Shown here in pieces: positions 1 through 12,570 of a DNA stretch of 64,000 nucleotides. How positions within the stretch are numbered: the first letter of the stretch is position 1; each line of letters opens with the position of its first letter. The position numbers were made by a program, and so were the translations under genes. The DNA is taken from positions 3,478,001-3,542,000 of the forward strand of contig CAMQGK010000130.1 in NCBI GenBank assembly GCA_947000775.1, in the 5' to 3' direction. The notes under the pieces are model-generated. The model was not told the DNA's origin. It did no database searches and saw only the letters and a list, made by a program, of their open reading frames with translations. The DNA comes from Pterois miles. Taxonomy: Eukaryota > Chordata > Actinopteri > Perciformes > Scorpaenidae.

Positions 1-674
1 GCCTTGGAGAAGCCTGGTGGTGCTTTGTTGTGCGCCGGCTCATACAGACGTATATATGTAATCTGTGTAAATACGGTGAGATTATAGTGCTGGTGTGTGA
101 AAACATTAACCATACCTGCCTCACTGTCTCATTTCAACATGTACGGGAACCAAGACTTCCAGAGAAGCTCCCAGACATTGCTAGTGATGATATTTGACAT
201 GGAGAATAGTGTTTGTTTGTGCAGGAGGAGCAACTCCTGTGGTCCGCAGGTGCTGCTTTGATTCCCGTAGCCCGAGGTGAAACATCACTCGGTGGACACG
301 GCCGGCGTGCTGTTCCTCACAATGGGATTCTCCATCATCTGACTCTGTGCAAACCCACCATTCATCTTGACAGCGGGGCCAGACCTCGAAACATACTAAA
401 CCCGGGGGCCGACACGCTAATGCTGACTTGAAAGCGGTGTTTTTTTTTTTCTCTCTCTCTCTCTCTTTATCCTGAGTGTGAACCAAAATGTCAGACTCGT
501 TTCACAGGACACAATGGAGCAAAAACAAACCTGTTGGCAGCACAACAACTGATAGTAAATGAAGGGCTGGGGTCTCTGTACTGCAGCCACATCATTCAAT
601 TGAGGGTTTCCCCTCGTATTATGCCAGATGTTTGCAGTATTATAGCATAACTGGTATTATCACCTATTCACATG
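1..674. other. Intronic stretch, no gene; T/CT microsatellite
   Basis: Nothing recognised except T11 followed by (CT)8 at 439-466. No element or exon signature is seen. Confidence 0.6.
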
Positions 675-1105
675 AAGCATATTTGAGCACACGTGTATAA
701 TTTTCAATGCAGGTGCATAATTAGTTGATTTTGGGGCATAACTGTGATACACATGCTAGTGCTCAAATGGCCAAGGTGGGACACATACCTTCTACTTCTA
801 GTACTACTAAACATATTTACATGCTTTAATGTTTAAAAAACACTTTACTTTTCTCATACTGTACTACAGCTCCTCATTTGTCTGAAACACTCAGTTTGAG
901 CCCCCCCCCTTCCTGAAAAGCCCTGTCCTGCTCTGATTGGTCAGTTCAGTTGGCCAACTCTGTCATGATTGGTCAACCGAACCAAACTCTTCAGACCAGC
1001 TCTGCTCTAATTAGCTTTATTTGAGGACGTAACAAACTAGCTGCTCGGCAGGTATTATCCAGTTGTGTTACTTGGTGAAATTATCACGTTACGGAAGAAA
1101 AGGCG
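675..1105 (-). repeat. Dispersed family E copy (MITE-like)
   Basis: Reading the minus strand, the section around 795-870 matches the copies at about 10055-10170 and 23905-24025: a pattern of GCATGTAAA, then CTAGTAGAAA, then a piece ending in GCACCTGAAA. The 900-1020 part carries two direct copies of a TGATTGGTCA motif. Borders are approximate. It has no coding potential. Confidence 0.5.
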
Positions 1106-4100
1106 GGACTTCAAGACTTCAAATTAGCATGATTTGTCCTCTTTAATACTACATAAAGTTATTTTACCTCATTAGGGCTGGGAATATTTGTTTTAGCCCA
1201 GAGTAGGATGAGGAGATTGATACCACTCTTCAGTCTGCTAAATATGAAGCTAGAACCAGGAGAAACTTTTATTTATTCAGTTTGTCTTCTGCCTCCATGT
1301 AAAGATCAAAATAATTCTCGTGTGAATATTTTTTTGCCATAACACAAATATTATCTAACACAATTTATTGCATTAACTTTGTTTAACTTGCAGAACTATA
1401 GTGGAACAAATCAGTGGGCTCTGATTAAATGTCAAGTCTGTGGCGTATAAACTGTTTGTGCTCCAACAGCTGATCTACTGAGATCTTGTGTGGTAGATGA
1501 CATTGGTGTAACATGCTTAGCTCTGTGTTTGGTGTCGTTTACAGACAGACAGTACCTCTGTAAAGTGGCATAGACTTGTATGATAAGCATAATATATTCT
1601 TTGCAAGCCCTTGCAGGCCATGTAAAATGAGGTGCCGGGTCTAATTTGGTCCGCGGGCCTTGAGTTTGACACAAGGGGTCAAATGTAGCGCCCCATAAGA
1701 GGTTAATCTGACCCTGGTGGGGACATAACATGTAGTTCATGTGGGTTTCGCTTCAGAAATGAAGAGTTTGAGGGCTCTTCAGTTTGGAAAAGATCCCAGT
1801 TCCCATCTTACACGATCACAGCATGACACAAAAATATGTAACATTTTTCATTCAGCCCATACTGACGGTTGTTTGACAAGAGTAATGAACAGGCAGCTGC
1901 ACAGGTGTCTACCGCCTTGTTCCTCCCTGGTAATCTCACTCATTTGTGAACTTGAAAGACTCTCTGCAGCTGGCCAAGTAATCATGGCGTCTCTGGGACT
2001 GAACAACTCTATCTGCTTTTACCAATACTTGTATTATTACTCTGCAAGCCTCTACTGTGGTGTAAAATAATTACAAAACAATCACTGATGAGTCTGTGCA
2101 CAAACCCGGCTCCTCCCCCATCCTCCAGGTCCAATTGAATGTCTAATCTTAGCCAGTGTTGTGTGCAAGTGGAAAGGAGGACAGCGTCCTCCCTCTTCAG
2201 ATCCTTGTAAACCACACGCATCTGCATTGATCTGAGCTTCTTTTCAGCCGGACGGACGGGTGGCAGCAATACCAAGAGGTTGATCCCTATTGATTTGCAC
2301 CGAGCCCTCCGTGTTCGCTCGTCCTTCATTTGATAGTGGGCCACTCTGACCAAAGTAGGGCATCATGTTGTTATCTGAACCTGTTTGATTTTGTGTGTTT
2401 TTGTATGTGCAGTTTAGGAAGAGCAGTGTTAAACTTGGTCTCTCTTCATCTGTTATCTCCCTGTCTACAATATGGACAGTTATGCAATTCAGCAGTAAAT
2501 GATGCGTAACAACAAGGATATCAGTTCTCAGTTGGGGAGCCCTGGAACAAAATCTAAACACAGATGGAGCCTCGTGGAGTAATTCGTCTTCCTATTAGGG
2601 TTTGGAAAAGGCTTGAGCTCCATATTTAAATGAACAAATCTATCCTTTCAGCAGAACAGTGGAGGCTGGTCCGTAGAGGCAGAGGAGGTTGCTCCTCTAT
2701 TTTTTCGAGAGGCAAGAGGGAGTTCAATGTATTAAAAAAGTAATTGGTTGAAATAAACCATTACCAAATCTCATTATCATTTATAACATAATCTTTCTTT
2801 CGTCTTTGGAAAAAATCCATTATTCAAATCCTGATTAAAATGCCTCAACAGTGACACCTGCAGGGCAGCCTGTGTGTGACGTGGTTGTGGCATCGTGGGG
2901 GTAGAGGAGGACGAGCACCCTTCGTCCTCCCTTAGGGCAGGACCTCTTATGTCAGCTCAATGCATTTCATTTTTTTCATGCTTGTCTGTGAGGATAACCT
3001 CACTTAGCTTGTTACGAATCAACAACCAGCAGAATACCTGATTGACAGTGGGTTGGTCCAGTGATGTTTTCCAGATGTCACCGTAGTCCCGCCATGGGTC
3101 AGCTTGGACAGCTGAGTGAGGGTCAGGGCTGCCAAGGGCATGTGGCAGGAGTCAGCTTGCTGTTCGCTGTCCAAGCCTCACCGTCAGCTGTCTAGGCTGG
3201 ACCCACAGCGGAGCTACGGAGACGTGCGGCAGCCCGATGGGCTGCTCTGGACCCCAGTGTGGGCAACGGACTGGTAATAAGGTTTATCCCCATCCTGAAG
3301 CTACAGTGATTGTTTTTAACAAATCTTCTAAGCCATTGTTTTAATGCTTAGTTTTTCCTTTTATGTAGGAATGTAGATAAGTAACCTAAGCAACTGGTGT
3401 AGTAATAGTAATAATAATTTATATAACACTTAACTCAAACTTAAGCACAAAGATGTTTCCAGACTAAAAGATTTACAAAACGAAAATGAAAAAAATCAAA
3501 ATCCCATGTAAGTTCCCCACATGATTAGAAATAGGAACACGAGCACATATATCAAGCAGCACTGAGCCCATACATAAAATGTAGGTGTACGTGCAAAATA
3601 GGAGAGATAACTTTGCATGTTCTGTCCGTGTTAGCGTGGGTTTTCTCCGATTCCTAAAATCAAAGTTTTCATAGACAGTTCATATCTCAGCTCTAAACTA
3701 AATATGCAGTCAATCAAACAGCAACATATCCATCATATCAGAGAGATATCCTTTCATGTGAAGGGCTAATATTGCCATGCAGATCCATCAGTCATGTATG
3801 TGTTTTCCAGTGTTTTGTGTGTGTGCATCAAACCGGCAGTGATTATGAGTGGAAGTAGCTCACATACGGGTACCACTAGTTCTGATTTGCCCTTATCTCG
3901 CAGTACTTGACAGCAAGACATCCCTCATCCACAAATCTATCAGTTATCTTACAGTATGAATGTTGTTTATCTCGTCTGCATGAATATCCTGTGATCACCC
4001 ATGCTTTTTTAAATTGCTGCTTTTGTTAGCCTTTTGTTCACCATTCATATTAGCCGACACCGTGCGAGCCTCATGTGCACTTTTGAGCAAACACACAGTT

Positions 4101-4590
4101 GTATTAAATTGTCCAGGTTGCACACATGAAGAGCTCACACGTGTGATTTCCACCATTGTGTCTCCCCGCAGCAGTTGTGAATGCTGACCTTGGAGAGGGT
4201 TTTGTCTCTTCAAGATGCTCGGCCCACTCCACGGCAGCCCTTTTATGAATGGGCAGATGCCTGAGCAGCATGCTAATGAGGCAGGGAGGAGAGAGGGGCG
4301 GCGCGCTGCTGCAGTGCACGGCAGCACTCCCATATTGTTTCAGCTGTGAGAGCAGATCACATGAGATAACAGCAGAGGAGGGAGGGAAACCGCACCAGGG
4401 GGAAGGGGTTAATGTGGGTTACCTAATTAACAGGCCGCATTTAACCTCTGTGACATTTCCATTATAAGTGACATGTGAAGTCATTTCTCTGGCATACAGT
4501 ACTGTTGTCAATCAAAGGTGAAGATTGTAATTCTATAGCTACGTTTGTTATGAAACTAATGGCCTTCCCATCAGCCTCAGCTGTACTTGT
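1106..4590. other. Intronic stretch without a recognisable gene
   Basis: 2650-2960 starts with CAGTGGAGGCTGGTCCG and ends in a GGACGAG/CGTCCTCC run, resembling a degraded fish DNA-transposon copy (low confidence). 3050-3290 is a GC-rich, repeat-free block. Short open frames here have no conserved motif. Elsewhere I see nothing. Confidence 0.5.
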
Positions 4591-4599
4591 GTTTGTGCT

Positions 4600-5312
4600 A
4601 ATTAGCAAATATTAGCATTGTAACACGCTCAGAGCTGCTAGCAGCTTCAGAACATGGTAAACATAGCTACTAAACATTATTTTCATAGTGAGCATGGTAG
4701 CATGCTGATGTTAGCAGTATTCAGCTAAAAGCACGCTGCTAGCATGCTCACGTTAGCATACAGCGAAAAGCGCTGTTGTTGTGCCTATATGATACAACTT
4801 CACAAAGCTGCTAGCATGCTGAAGTTAGCAATCAGCTAAAAGCGCTGTTGTTGTGCCTATATGATACAACTTCACAAAGCTGCTAGCATGCTGAAGTTAG
4901 CAATCAGCTAAAAGTGCTGTTGTTGTGCCTATACAGCCTCACAGAGCTGCTAGCATGCTGATGTTAGCATTCAGTTAATAGCACTGCTGTGCTTAAACAG
5001 CCTCACAGAGCTGCTAGCATGCAGACATTAGCATTCAGCTAAAAGCACTGTTGTACCTATACGGTACAATCTCACAGAGCTGCTGGCATGCAGACATTAG
5101 CATTCAGCTAAAAGCACTGTTGTACCTATACGGTACAATCTCACAGAGCTGCTAGCATGCAGACATTAGCATTCAGCTAAAAGCACTGTTGTACCTATAC
5201 GGTACAATCTCACAGAGCTGCTAGCATGCAGACATTAGCATTCAGCTAAAAGCACTGTTGTACCTATACGGTACAATCTCACAGAGCTGCTGGCATGCTG
5301 ACATTAGCTCCC
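4600..5312. repeat. 69-72 bp tandem repeat array
   Basis: About nine to ten units, each built around GCTGCTAGCATGC, then ACATTAGCATTCAGCTAAAAG, then a GCACTGTTGT segment. The phrase AGACATTAGC recurs at 5023, 5092, 5161 and 5230, an exact 69-bp period. Units at 4801 and 4873 have a 72-bp period and a different middle (ATATGATACAAC). The right-hand copies are nearly identical, so recently amplified; the left-hand ones are diverged. Confidence 0.9.
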
Positions 5313-6629
5313 TTCAAAGCCACAAAGGACAAGATACAACTGTTACACATTATAAGAAAATTATAATTATTTTAATTTCTAAATTTTGTAGAGCATCCCT
5401 TTTTTGCGTTTTTGCATTTATTGTGTGAAATTTCCCCCTAGAAAACACACACACACACACACACAGACAGATGTGTTAGAATGACGGTCTTAAAAATATA
5501 TCCTCCCTGGAGATGACTTGCATTTAGTTGCCAAGCTGTTCTCCTGAGCAATAATAGAACAAGCAAAACCTAATTATAGTAAAAACATTCATGACTTTGG
5601 CTTCATTATTGTGAGAAAATGAAGATGTTGCAAGCAGGATGTTTTTTCCCTGTGAAACAGCCAAGGGTCAGACTAATACCTTCATTCATTTATGGGCATG
5701 ACATCAATTAGTCTAACAGTCCTATTGTCTGCATAGGTGTTTGAATGGATTATTTTTACAGGGACCGATATAAGCCTGAATGCATATCCCAGCAGCTGTG
5801 TGCTGTATTGAATTTTAGCATTTAACTAATGTAGGAAATACAGGAGCAAGGTGGAGGTTTGTGTCCTTGTTCAGGGGCCAGCGTAGTCCATGGCTGGTGG
5901 TGTCAGATATGAAAACTGATGATAAGGTAAGTCAGATATCCCGTGGGCTGCCTTTGGATGATCTAAACTCCCCACCACTTGACACTAATGGGATTATCTG
6001 ACTTTCCCTTATTCCCCAGTAAGGTACCTCTCTTTTTATGCGCCCCCCCTTTTTAAAAGCTTTTTCAAACCAGGTCTGCACATATACAGTAGACTAGGTA
6101 AAAGGTTAGCATCTCCGTTAAGCTCCGTGTGGCCCATTAGGATGATTGAGGATGATGTTTGTCCCGTTAAATGAATTGTCAGTGACTGGACATGAGTCTT
6201 GTTTATGGAAACGCAGTGCAGCGGTTTGCTTATTGTACGTTTCTTTCCGTTAAATTGCTCAATGCATGATGTAGGCTGTACTGTCTAATGCAATAAGTTA
6301 CAGTATGACAGTCTACTGCACTGCCAGCATAGGATGTATGGGATTGTATAATATGATATATAATATGATATGCTGCTGATTTATGTCATTTCGTGTTGAG
6401 AGGAGACAAAAAAGTAAGAACAGGAAATGACAGAGAAAAACGATATTGGTTGATGACTTTATTCACTTTGCAAATCAACGTAATCCTGGAAAAAATTATG
6501 TTGCTTTGTAACCACATAAAATTTGTGTTCTTTGTGGAAGTATTCATGATAAAAACAACAGTTTGAATTTATGTATTTACGAATGAATTCATTGCATGAA
6601 AGAAAACGCCCCGGTGTGTAAATAACACC
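5313..6629. other. Intronic stretch, no gene; AC microsatellite
   Basis: (AC)11 at 5444-5465. The remainder is AT-rich unique sequence with no recognisable element. Confidence 0.55.
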
Positions 6630-6832
6630 TCTACAAAGACACACAAAGTGACTACAAATACACACAAAATGACTACAAAGAGATGTAAAACAACTACAAA
6701 GAGACAAAATGACTATAGAGACACCAAAACAATTACTAAAAATAACACAAATCAACCACAACAAGACTCAAAATGACTGTAAAGAGACACAAAGCCACTA
6801 CAAAGAGTCAAAACAATTACAAAGAGACACAT
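6630..6832. repeat. Degenerate short tandem repeat
   Basis: Repeated variants of ACAAAGAGACACAAAATGACT with a period near 21 bp and many substitutions. It is purine-rich on the plus strand. No coding meaning, although the minus strand stays open by composition. Confidence 0.7.
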
Positions 6833-7887
6833 GTATGAGTGAATGTCCAGTATTCTTTGACCCACCCATCCAGCGACCTCCTCCCTGTGCAGCGTTTGAC
6901 GTTCTCCATACTTCCTCATTCAAGTTTGGGTGGATTACACACATTGATTCTGTGGGATATAATGATTATGTGAATTACAGTGCATTACTGTTTGTAGGTA
7001 TAGCTACGAATAGTGTATGAGGGCAGCCTACTGGGAACTGGAATGCTCCCACTGTGAAGTCCGGTATTCCATGAAATTACGTCTTTATTGGATGGTTTCA
7101 CGCCTCACAATTACGTGATTATAATGCCAGTGGTCAGTGTCAGTGCAGAAAGTAGTGCACGCTTTATGTAGGAGTAGGCTGTGGTGGTTGGGGTGCTCGG
7201 TAGATGGGTATGTTCCAGGGTCTTGGAGAATGGTTATATATATCTGGTGATAGGGTTCTATGGTGTGCAGTGATCTGTTTAGCGTGAATAGAGAGGATCA
7301 CAGAGGATGTCAAACTATTAGCTGAGCCACCTGGTCCACCCACAGTCCTGATGTTGATCCTGCGTGACCTCCCCTCCAAATCCTCACATCTGATCTGCCA
7401 AGTGGCCACCTGAGTTGAGAGCTGTTCAGCTCGGTTATAACAGTTCTGGTAGATGCTCAGAAACAGCCCTAATATGTCCCAGAGATATCAGGAAAGGTCT
7501 TTTCACAGTCACAAGGCTGTGGTGTTGACTGCAGAGACGGCAGGAGGAGGGGGGAGTAGCATCGCAGGAGCTTGTGGGAGGAATGGGAGGCCTCTTGGCT
7601 GTTTAACTCTCATTTCGTCCTTGTATATTAATGATACAATCCTGGATAGCTTTTATTAACATTTCTGAGTATAACACACCAGACCTCTCCATAGCATGCA
7701 TGTTTTGTTCCAAACTAGCTTAAAGCTCTGTTGCTTTTAGACTTCTCCTGTACCACCACAATGTATACAAGTTATCCTTCATTTTCCTATGAATGTCCAG
7801 CAACATGTGACACACATTTCTGTCTTTTCAAGATATACTTCCGTTTTGGCAACAAAACTACTTAATTATGTTTAGCCAACAAGACTA
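6833..7887. other. Intronic stretch, nothing recognised
   Basis: Unique sequence. Neither the short frames near 7164-7409 nor those near 7453-7659 show a conserved domain or splice context. Confidence 0.5.
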
Positions 7888-8297
7888 CTGGGTTCTCTGG
7901 GTCCCCACCAGTCTCCCCTTTACAGACATGCCCACTTTATGATGATCACATGCAGTTTGGATCAAGTCATAGTCAAGTCAGCACTCTGACACACTGACAG
8001 CTGTTGTTGCCTGTTGGGCTGCAGTTTGCCATGTTATGGTTGGAGCATATTTTTATGCTAAATGCAGAACCTGTGAGGGTTTTCTGGAGAATATCTGTCA
8101 TTGTTTTGTGTTGTTAATTGATCCAATAATAAATATATACACATATTTGCATAAAGCAGCAGATTTGTCCACTCCCATGTTGGTAAGAGTATTAAATAAT
8201 CTCCCTTTAAGGTACATTTTGAACAGATAAAAAAAATGTGCGATCTGCGATTAATCGAGATTAACTGTTTTAATTACTGACAGCCGTAATTATTATA
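7888..8297 (+). repeat. Dispersed family A, copy 1
   Basis: Shares long blocks with six other places in the window: GGGTTCTCTGGGTCCCCACC, TTTACAGACATGCCCAC, TTGCATAAAGCAGCA and CTCCCTTTAAGGTACATTTT. It ends in a GATTAATCGAGATTAA motif and ACTGACAGCC. The terminal GACAGCC and the internal TTAATCG pairs suggest a nonautonomous DNA transposon. It is truncated at the left end. Confidence 0.8.
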
Positions 8298-9189
8298 AGG
8301 CCCTGCATCAGGCGTTTTGGGTGCTGATAAGACCAGGTTAGAGCTGTGCAAAGCTACGTATGCTGGGATTTACTTGAGGATAAATTCTTCCCTGACACTA
8401 ACAGGAAAGTCAAGAAAAAACATTATCTATCTTGTTGCAGAAGATGATAAGTGGCTCTCACGTATCATTATTGTATTATTTTTATCCATGATGTGTGGAC
8501 TACTTTGAATTCAAGTTTATGTCAGTGTAATCTGGTGATAAACTCAGTTTACACACAACTAGTGTTGAGCTGAGGATGAATGGGTGCTGATGATAGTACA
8601 GCTGAGCTCAGTCCAGTTTGTTGTTGTGGTGTCAAAGCCTCCGCTCAGTGTTTATCTGGCTGTGTTTATCGTGGGGCGACATCTCGGAGGGGGCCGCGTT
8701 CAGTCAATATGCTCTGGGCTCAGGTCGAGCCTCCTGCAGTCGGCGGGCTCTGCATCGATAGACAAAGCAGAGCCACCCTGACCTATTCAGCAGCCTCACT
8801 GAGCTCTGATCCGGCTGGAAATGAATTCTTTAAACCTGTGAAGAAAAGAGCTGCAGCGCTGGAGCTGCGCCAATGCAACCAGAGCGCCGCTTAATCTACT
8901 CAGCATGAAACCAAACCTGGGAAACAACCCGTCGAGATTAGCTTTGCTTTCCAATTCCTAGATCTACCTGTTTTGTCATGTAAGTGATTCGTCGCTGCAC
9001 CTGCGTACTAAACCAGGCTGAAAACAAATCCCGCCATTCACATTCATCACCATGTTTTCTCAGAACTGATCTACAAAACAGGGTTCGGGGAAATGAATGC
9101 CTTCTTCGCGTCCTGATGGGTGGATCCATGCATCCCATAATGCCGTGTGCATGCACTACAGGGCACTTCCAGGTAAAGGGTTCAGGGTT
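8298..9189. other. Intronic stretch, nothing recognised
   Basis: 8640-8890 is relatively GC-rich with several overlapping short open frames, but no domain, no strong acceptor-donor pair and no bias that supports an exon. Confidence 0.45.
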
Positions 9190-9283
9190 TCTGGAAGCCT
9201 CTGGAGGCCCGTCAATACGATTGACGGATCACTCACCAACGTCACAAGCTAAGGATGTTCACCTCCATGTTGTGTGTTGTCTT

Positions 9284-9630
9284 GATTTTTAGAAGAAGAA
9301 GAAGAAGATCTAACTTTATTAGTCCCACATTGGGGAAATTCAATTTACACTCTGTTTAACTCATACATGGTACATGCAGACCTGAAACACACATAAATGC
9401 ATTAATGGAGAGATGTCAGAGTGAGGGGGCTGCTCCAGACAAGCGCCCCGAGCAGTTGGGAGTTTGGTACCTTGCTCAGGGGCACCTCGGCAGTGCCCAA
9501 GAGGTAAACTGGCACCTCTCCAGCTACCAGTTCACACTCAGTTTTTGGTCCATGTCGGGACTTGAACCGGTGACCCTCCGGTTCCCAAGCCAACTCCCTA
9601 CAGACTGAGCTACTGCCTCTATGACTAGAG
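9284..9630 (-). repeat. tRNA-derived SINE, nearly full length
   Basis: The head is at the right. The minus strand reads GTAGCTCAGTCTGTAGG (A-box-like) and then GGTTCAAGTCC (B box) at about 9550-9625. The body holds the CTCAGGGGCACCTC segment, and the element ends at the left in a tail of GGGACTAATAAAG followed by CTT repeats. A close relative is at 43971-44238. Sequence related to GGAGGCCCGTCA occurs on both sides (about 9202 and 9720). Confidence 0.85.
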
Positions 9631-10054
9631 CTGGATTACATTTGCATTTAGGGATGTTCCTGCCAATTTTTGCTAAGTAGATAAATAAGCTGAAACAGTG
9701 AAGCAGCAGTACAGGCTCTGGAGGCCCGTCAGTACCACTGATGGAGCACCAGTTTACTGTTTTACTTGACATGGCTGTCATTTTGTATTTCTGGTTGCAT
9801 CATGAACATGTTTTTAAAGCCGTTCACACAAATAAAGGAGTTCTGATGAGTGAGATTTCAACATTTTAGGGTTGCAAAGCCAGGCCACAGAAACACTGCT
9901 CCTGAACTCCCTGAATCGCCTTGTTTGGAGTCCCACCTGTTCTTCCATATTGTGGTGATGCCACCAAGTAACGCACTAAACTGCTAGTTTAGCACGCCTC
10001 TAACAAAGCTAGTTAGGGCAGACTGGGACAGGAGCTCAAACAAAAATAAAAGAT

Positions 10055-10170
10055 GCTACAGCACAGCTGGTATGAGAAAAATAAAGCGTTTTTGAACATT
10101 AAAGCATGTAAACATGATTTAGTAGAAACCTAACATACAAGTGTGCACCTGAAAGTGAGCATTATAGGGC
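10055..10170 (+). repeat. Dispersed family E copy
   Basis: Shares ACAGCTGGT, AATAAAGCGTTTTTGAAC, TTAAAGCATGTAAACATG and TAGTAGAAACCTAA with 23905-24025. Short 3' part only. Confidence 0.7.
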
Positions 10171-11500
10171 CTCTGTAAGTACTCTGGAGTCAGAATATGT
10201 TTCATAACCACTTCACAAGGAACACAATTATGTGGATGCTTGTGAAAAATAATTTATGTTGTTAGAACCACAGATGCTGTTCAATTTTATGAAAAGAAAC
10301 AAAAAAACGTGCTAAAAATGTGGATTTTCTGACTTTATTAAAGGGGGTATATCATGAAAAAAAACCCCACTTTTTCACTGCTTGTGCACATCCATTTATG
10401 TATCTGTACCCACGAACTGTGAAATAAAACAATGGACTGCCTAGATCAGAAAACATGTGATTCAACAAGCCAGTCAGATTTGGCTCCTTTTCCAATGTCA
10501 CATGCAGGTACATTATAATAAAGGGGTGGGTCATAATTACTATCATTTATCCTCTCACAGTGATTTTTTTGACTTTTGTTTCGTTTCCGGAGCAGAACTT
10601 GAGTGTTATTTGACTTAAGATCTTCAAATTTGGTTGACAGATTGGTCTAGTTGTGCCTTTTGGGGGCTGAAATTTTTTAAATGTCTGCCAAAATCTGTGA
10701 TTTTTTAAATTCAATTTTCAATTCAGGTCTGAGCCCTCAGGCCATTTCCTGCCAGAATATCATTCAGAAAAGAGACCATTTTTATGCTACTTGTAGTCCT
10801 CCACCGCTGCCCCTCTTTGACCCTGTTTCTTCCAGAGAGCACTTGTCGGCAGAAGATGACACGCAGCGAATGTACAAACAAGGGTTGCACCGAGATTTCA
10901 AACCGTCTAATTTGTCGAAAACGCTCTTCCTCAGAGTGTCATTTTCCAGAAGCACACATGCAGCGACTAGATGCGTTACATCACCGGGGAACGGGATGAA
11001 ATAAGTGCGGAAGTCAATGCGGGAGGACAGAAAACCCGCATGCATCCCTGTCCTGCTGGTTTATCCCAGGGTTGCATCAGTGACCCGAGGCGGCCGCCGA
11101 GATCTGGGCTGTAAGTGCATCAAAGTCCTGTCAACAACATTTTTATTTTATTTTGTAAAAACTACTAATTTTTATGAAAGTCTCATTAAATAGAGCTGGT
11201 GACCCCATCAGTTTGAGGCTCTTCAATATCAGGAATTAATATTTTGCACACTCAGGACATTATGGTTTTAAATAAAAATGGCCCAGGTAGTGCGACACTT
11301 CCTGTTGTGCTGTGAGTTGTGAGTGGCAATGAGTGTCATTCAGCTTCTAACTGGGATCTCACTCTGCTGCTGCTGACTCACATGCTTTTTATAGCCGTTG
11401 ATTTGGGAAGTACAGCTCCGGGATAGACGGCTACTGGCTCAATTTATGGTTTTAGGACTTTTGTTTTGGTACTAAATCACTGTAAATATATTAGACATCA
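10171..11500. other. Intronic stretch, nothing recognised
   Basis: 10780-11110 is CpG-containing and includes a GCGGCCGC site (about 11090-11097), yet open frames on both strands overlap without motifs. No gene called. Confidence 0.45.
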
Positions 11501-11504
11501 TTAA

Positions 11505-12005
11505 GGCTAATGTTTCAAACACAAATTTGTTTTAATGCCACTAATTTCTTTAACGCTTTAACATAACTTGGGAGTTTTAGGTCATAGTGGGCTCAGTTTT
11601 AAAGATACTGGTATTATATTAAAATAGCTACTAAACCTAAAGAATCCATTGGTACCAATCATGTTATACTAGCTTGTCACAAAGGAGGTTAAATAACGCT
11701 CCAGACTTGTGCTAAATTTTTGGTGAGGAAAAACACTAATGTCCATTTTCAAAGGGGGCTCTTGACCTTGATGTGAATGAAAATGGGTTCTGTGGGTACC
11801 CACGACTCCCCTTTACAGACATGCCCACTGGGTTTTTGTCATTGTTTTGTTGATAATTGATTTACAATAATTAATATATACATACATTTGCATAAAGCAG
11901 CATATTTGCAGACTTCCATGTTATTAAGAGTATTAAACTTGACAAATCTCTCTTTAAGGTACATTTTTAACCGATAAAAATATGTGATTAATCACGATAG
12001 ACTAT
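11505..12005 (+). repeat. Dispersed family A, copy 2 (internally deleted)
   Basis: Contains the left part missing from copy 1 (GCCACTAATTTCTTTAACGC, then an ATACTGGTAT block) and the right part (TTGCATAAAGCAGCATATTT, TTTAAGGTACATTTTTAACC). It lacks the roughly 140-bp middle around the AGTCATAGTCAAGTCAG block. Confidence 0.8.
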
Positions 12006-12230
12006 GGACGATCATGCTATTATTAGTACCCTAATACATGCAGTACATATAATAGTTTGCTGCCAAGATTTCCATTTGCATGGCACAAAATATCTGTCAA
12101 TTCCAGGAGGCACAAGTTCTGGACTAAAAGAGATTTTCATGAAACTTTATATTTCCCTTTTAAGACCAACTGATGTTCCCTCTAACACTTAGATGATGGC
12201 GATGAATCTTGCATCTTTAGTATATCTATG

Positions 12231-12315
12231 GGGGCGGCTGTGGCGGTGGTTCGATCCCATGGCTCCTCCAGTCACGTATCAAAGTGTCCTTGAGTGAGAT
12301 ACTGAACTGAAAGTA
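12231..12315 (+). repeat. SINE-like fragment (tRNA-type head)
   Basis: GGGGCGGCTGTGGCGGTGGTTCGATCCC is split over 12232-12259; GGTTCGATCCC is a B-box match, and the TGTCCTTGAGTGAGATACTG motif follows. It resembles common teleost SINE-like elements. The head is internally deleted between the A and B boxes. Confidence 0.6.
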
Positions 12316-12395
12316 TCATGATAGTATTGAACCAGGAGACAGGTGAATCATCCCTCCTCTATAGATATATGCAAGTTGATTTACGGTTTAAATAC

Positions 12396-12570
12396 AGCGT
12401 CTCAGGGTGCTGTTGCGGCTCGCTTGGTGGAGCAGGGGCCCCATGTCCTTGGACTGGGTCCTTGTTGTGACGGCCTTGTGGTTCAGGTCCGGCCTGGGAC
12501 CCTTCGCTGCATGTCGTCCCCTTTGTCTCCCCCTTTCAACCCTATCGCTGTTAGTAAAAATGGAAAAACT
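12396..12570 (+). repeat. Second SINE-like fragment
   Basis: A run with GTGGAGCAGGGGCCCCATGT, GACGGCCTTGTGGTTCAGGT (degraded B box) and CTGCATGTCGTCCCC followed by CT-rich sequence. This layout is typical of a fish tRNA-derived short element. Both strands stay open here but show no protein motif. Confidence 0.5.

Noticed and set aside
5920..5940. AAG|GTAAGT string in intron 1 as a second recursive site or hidden exon end
   Set aside because: It has no pyrimidine tract before it and no supported open exon.
9540..9630. tRNA gene candidates (also near 15690-15760, 12231-12260 and 44150-44236)
   Set aside because: They have A/B-box-like parts but no complete cloverleaf, and continue into SINE bodies and tails.
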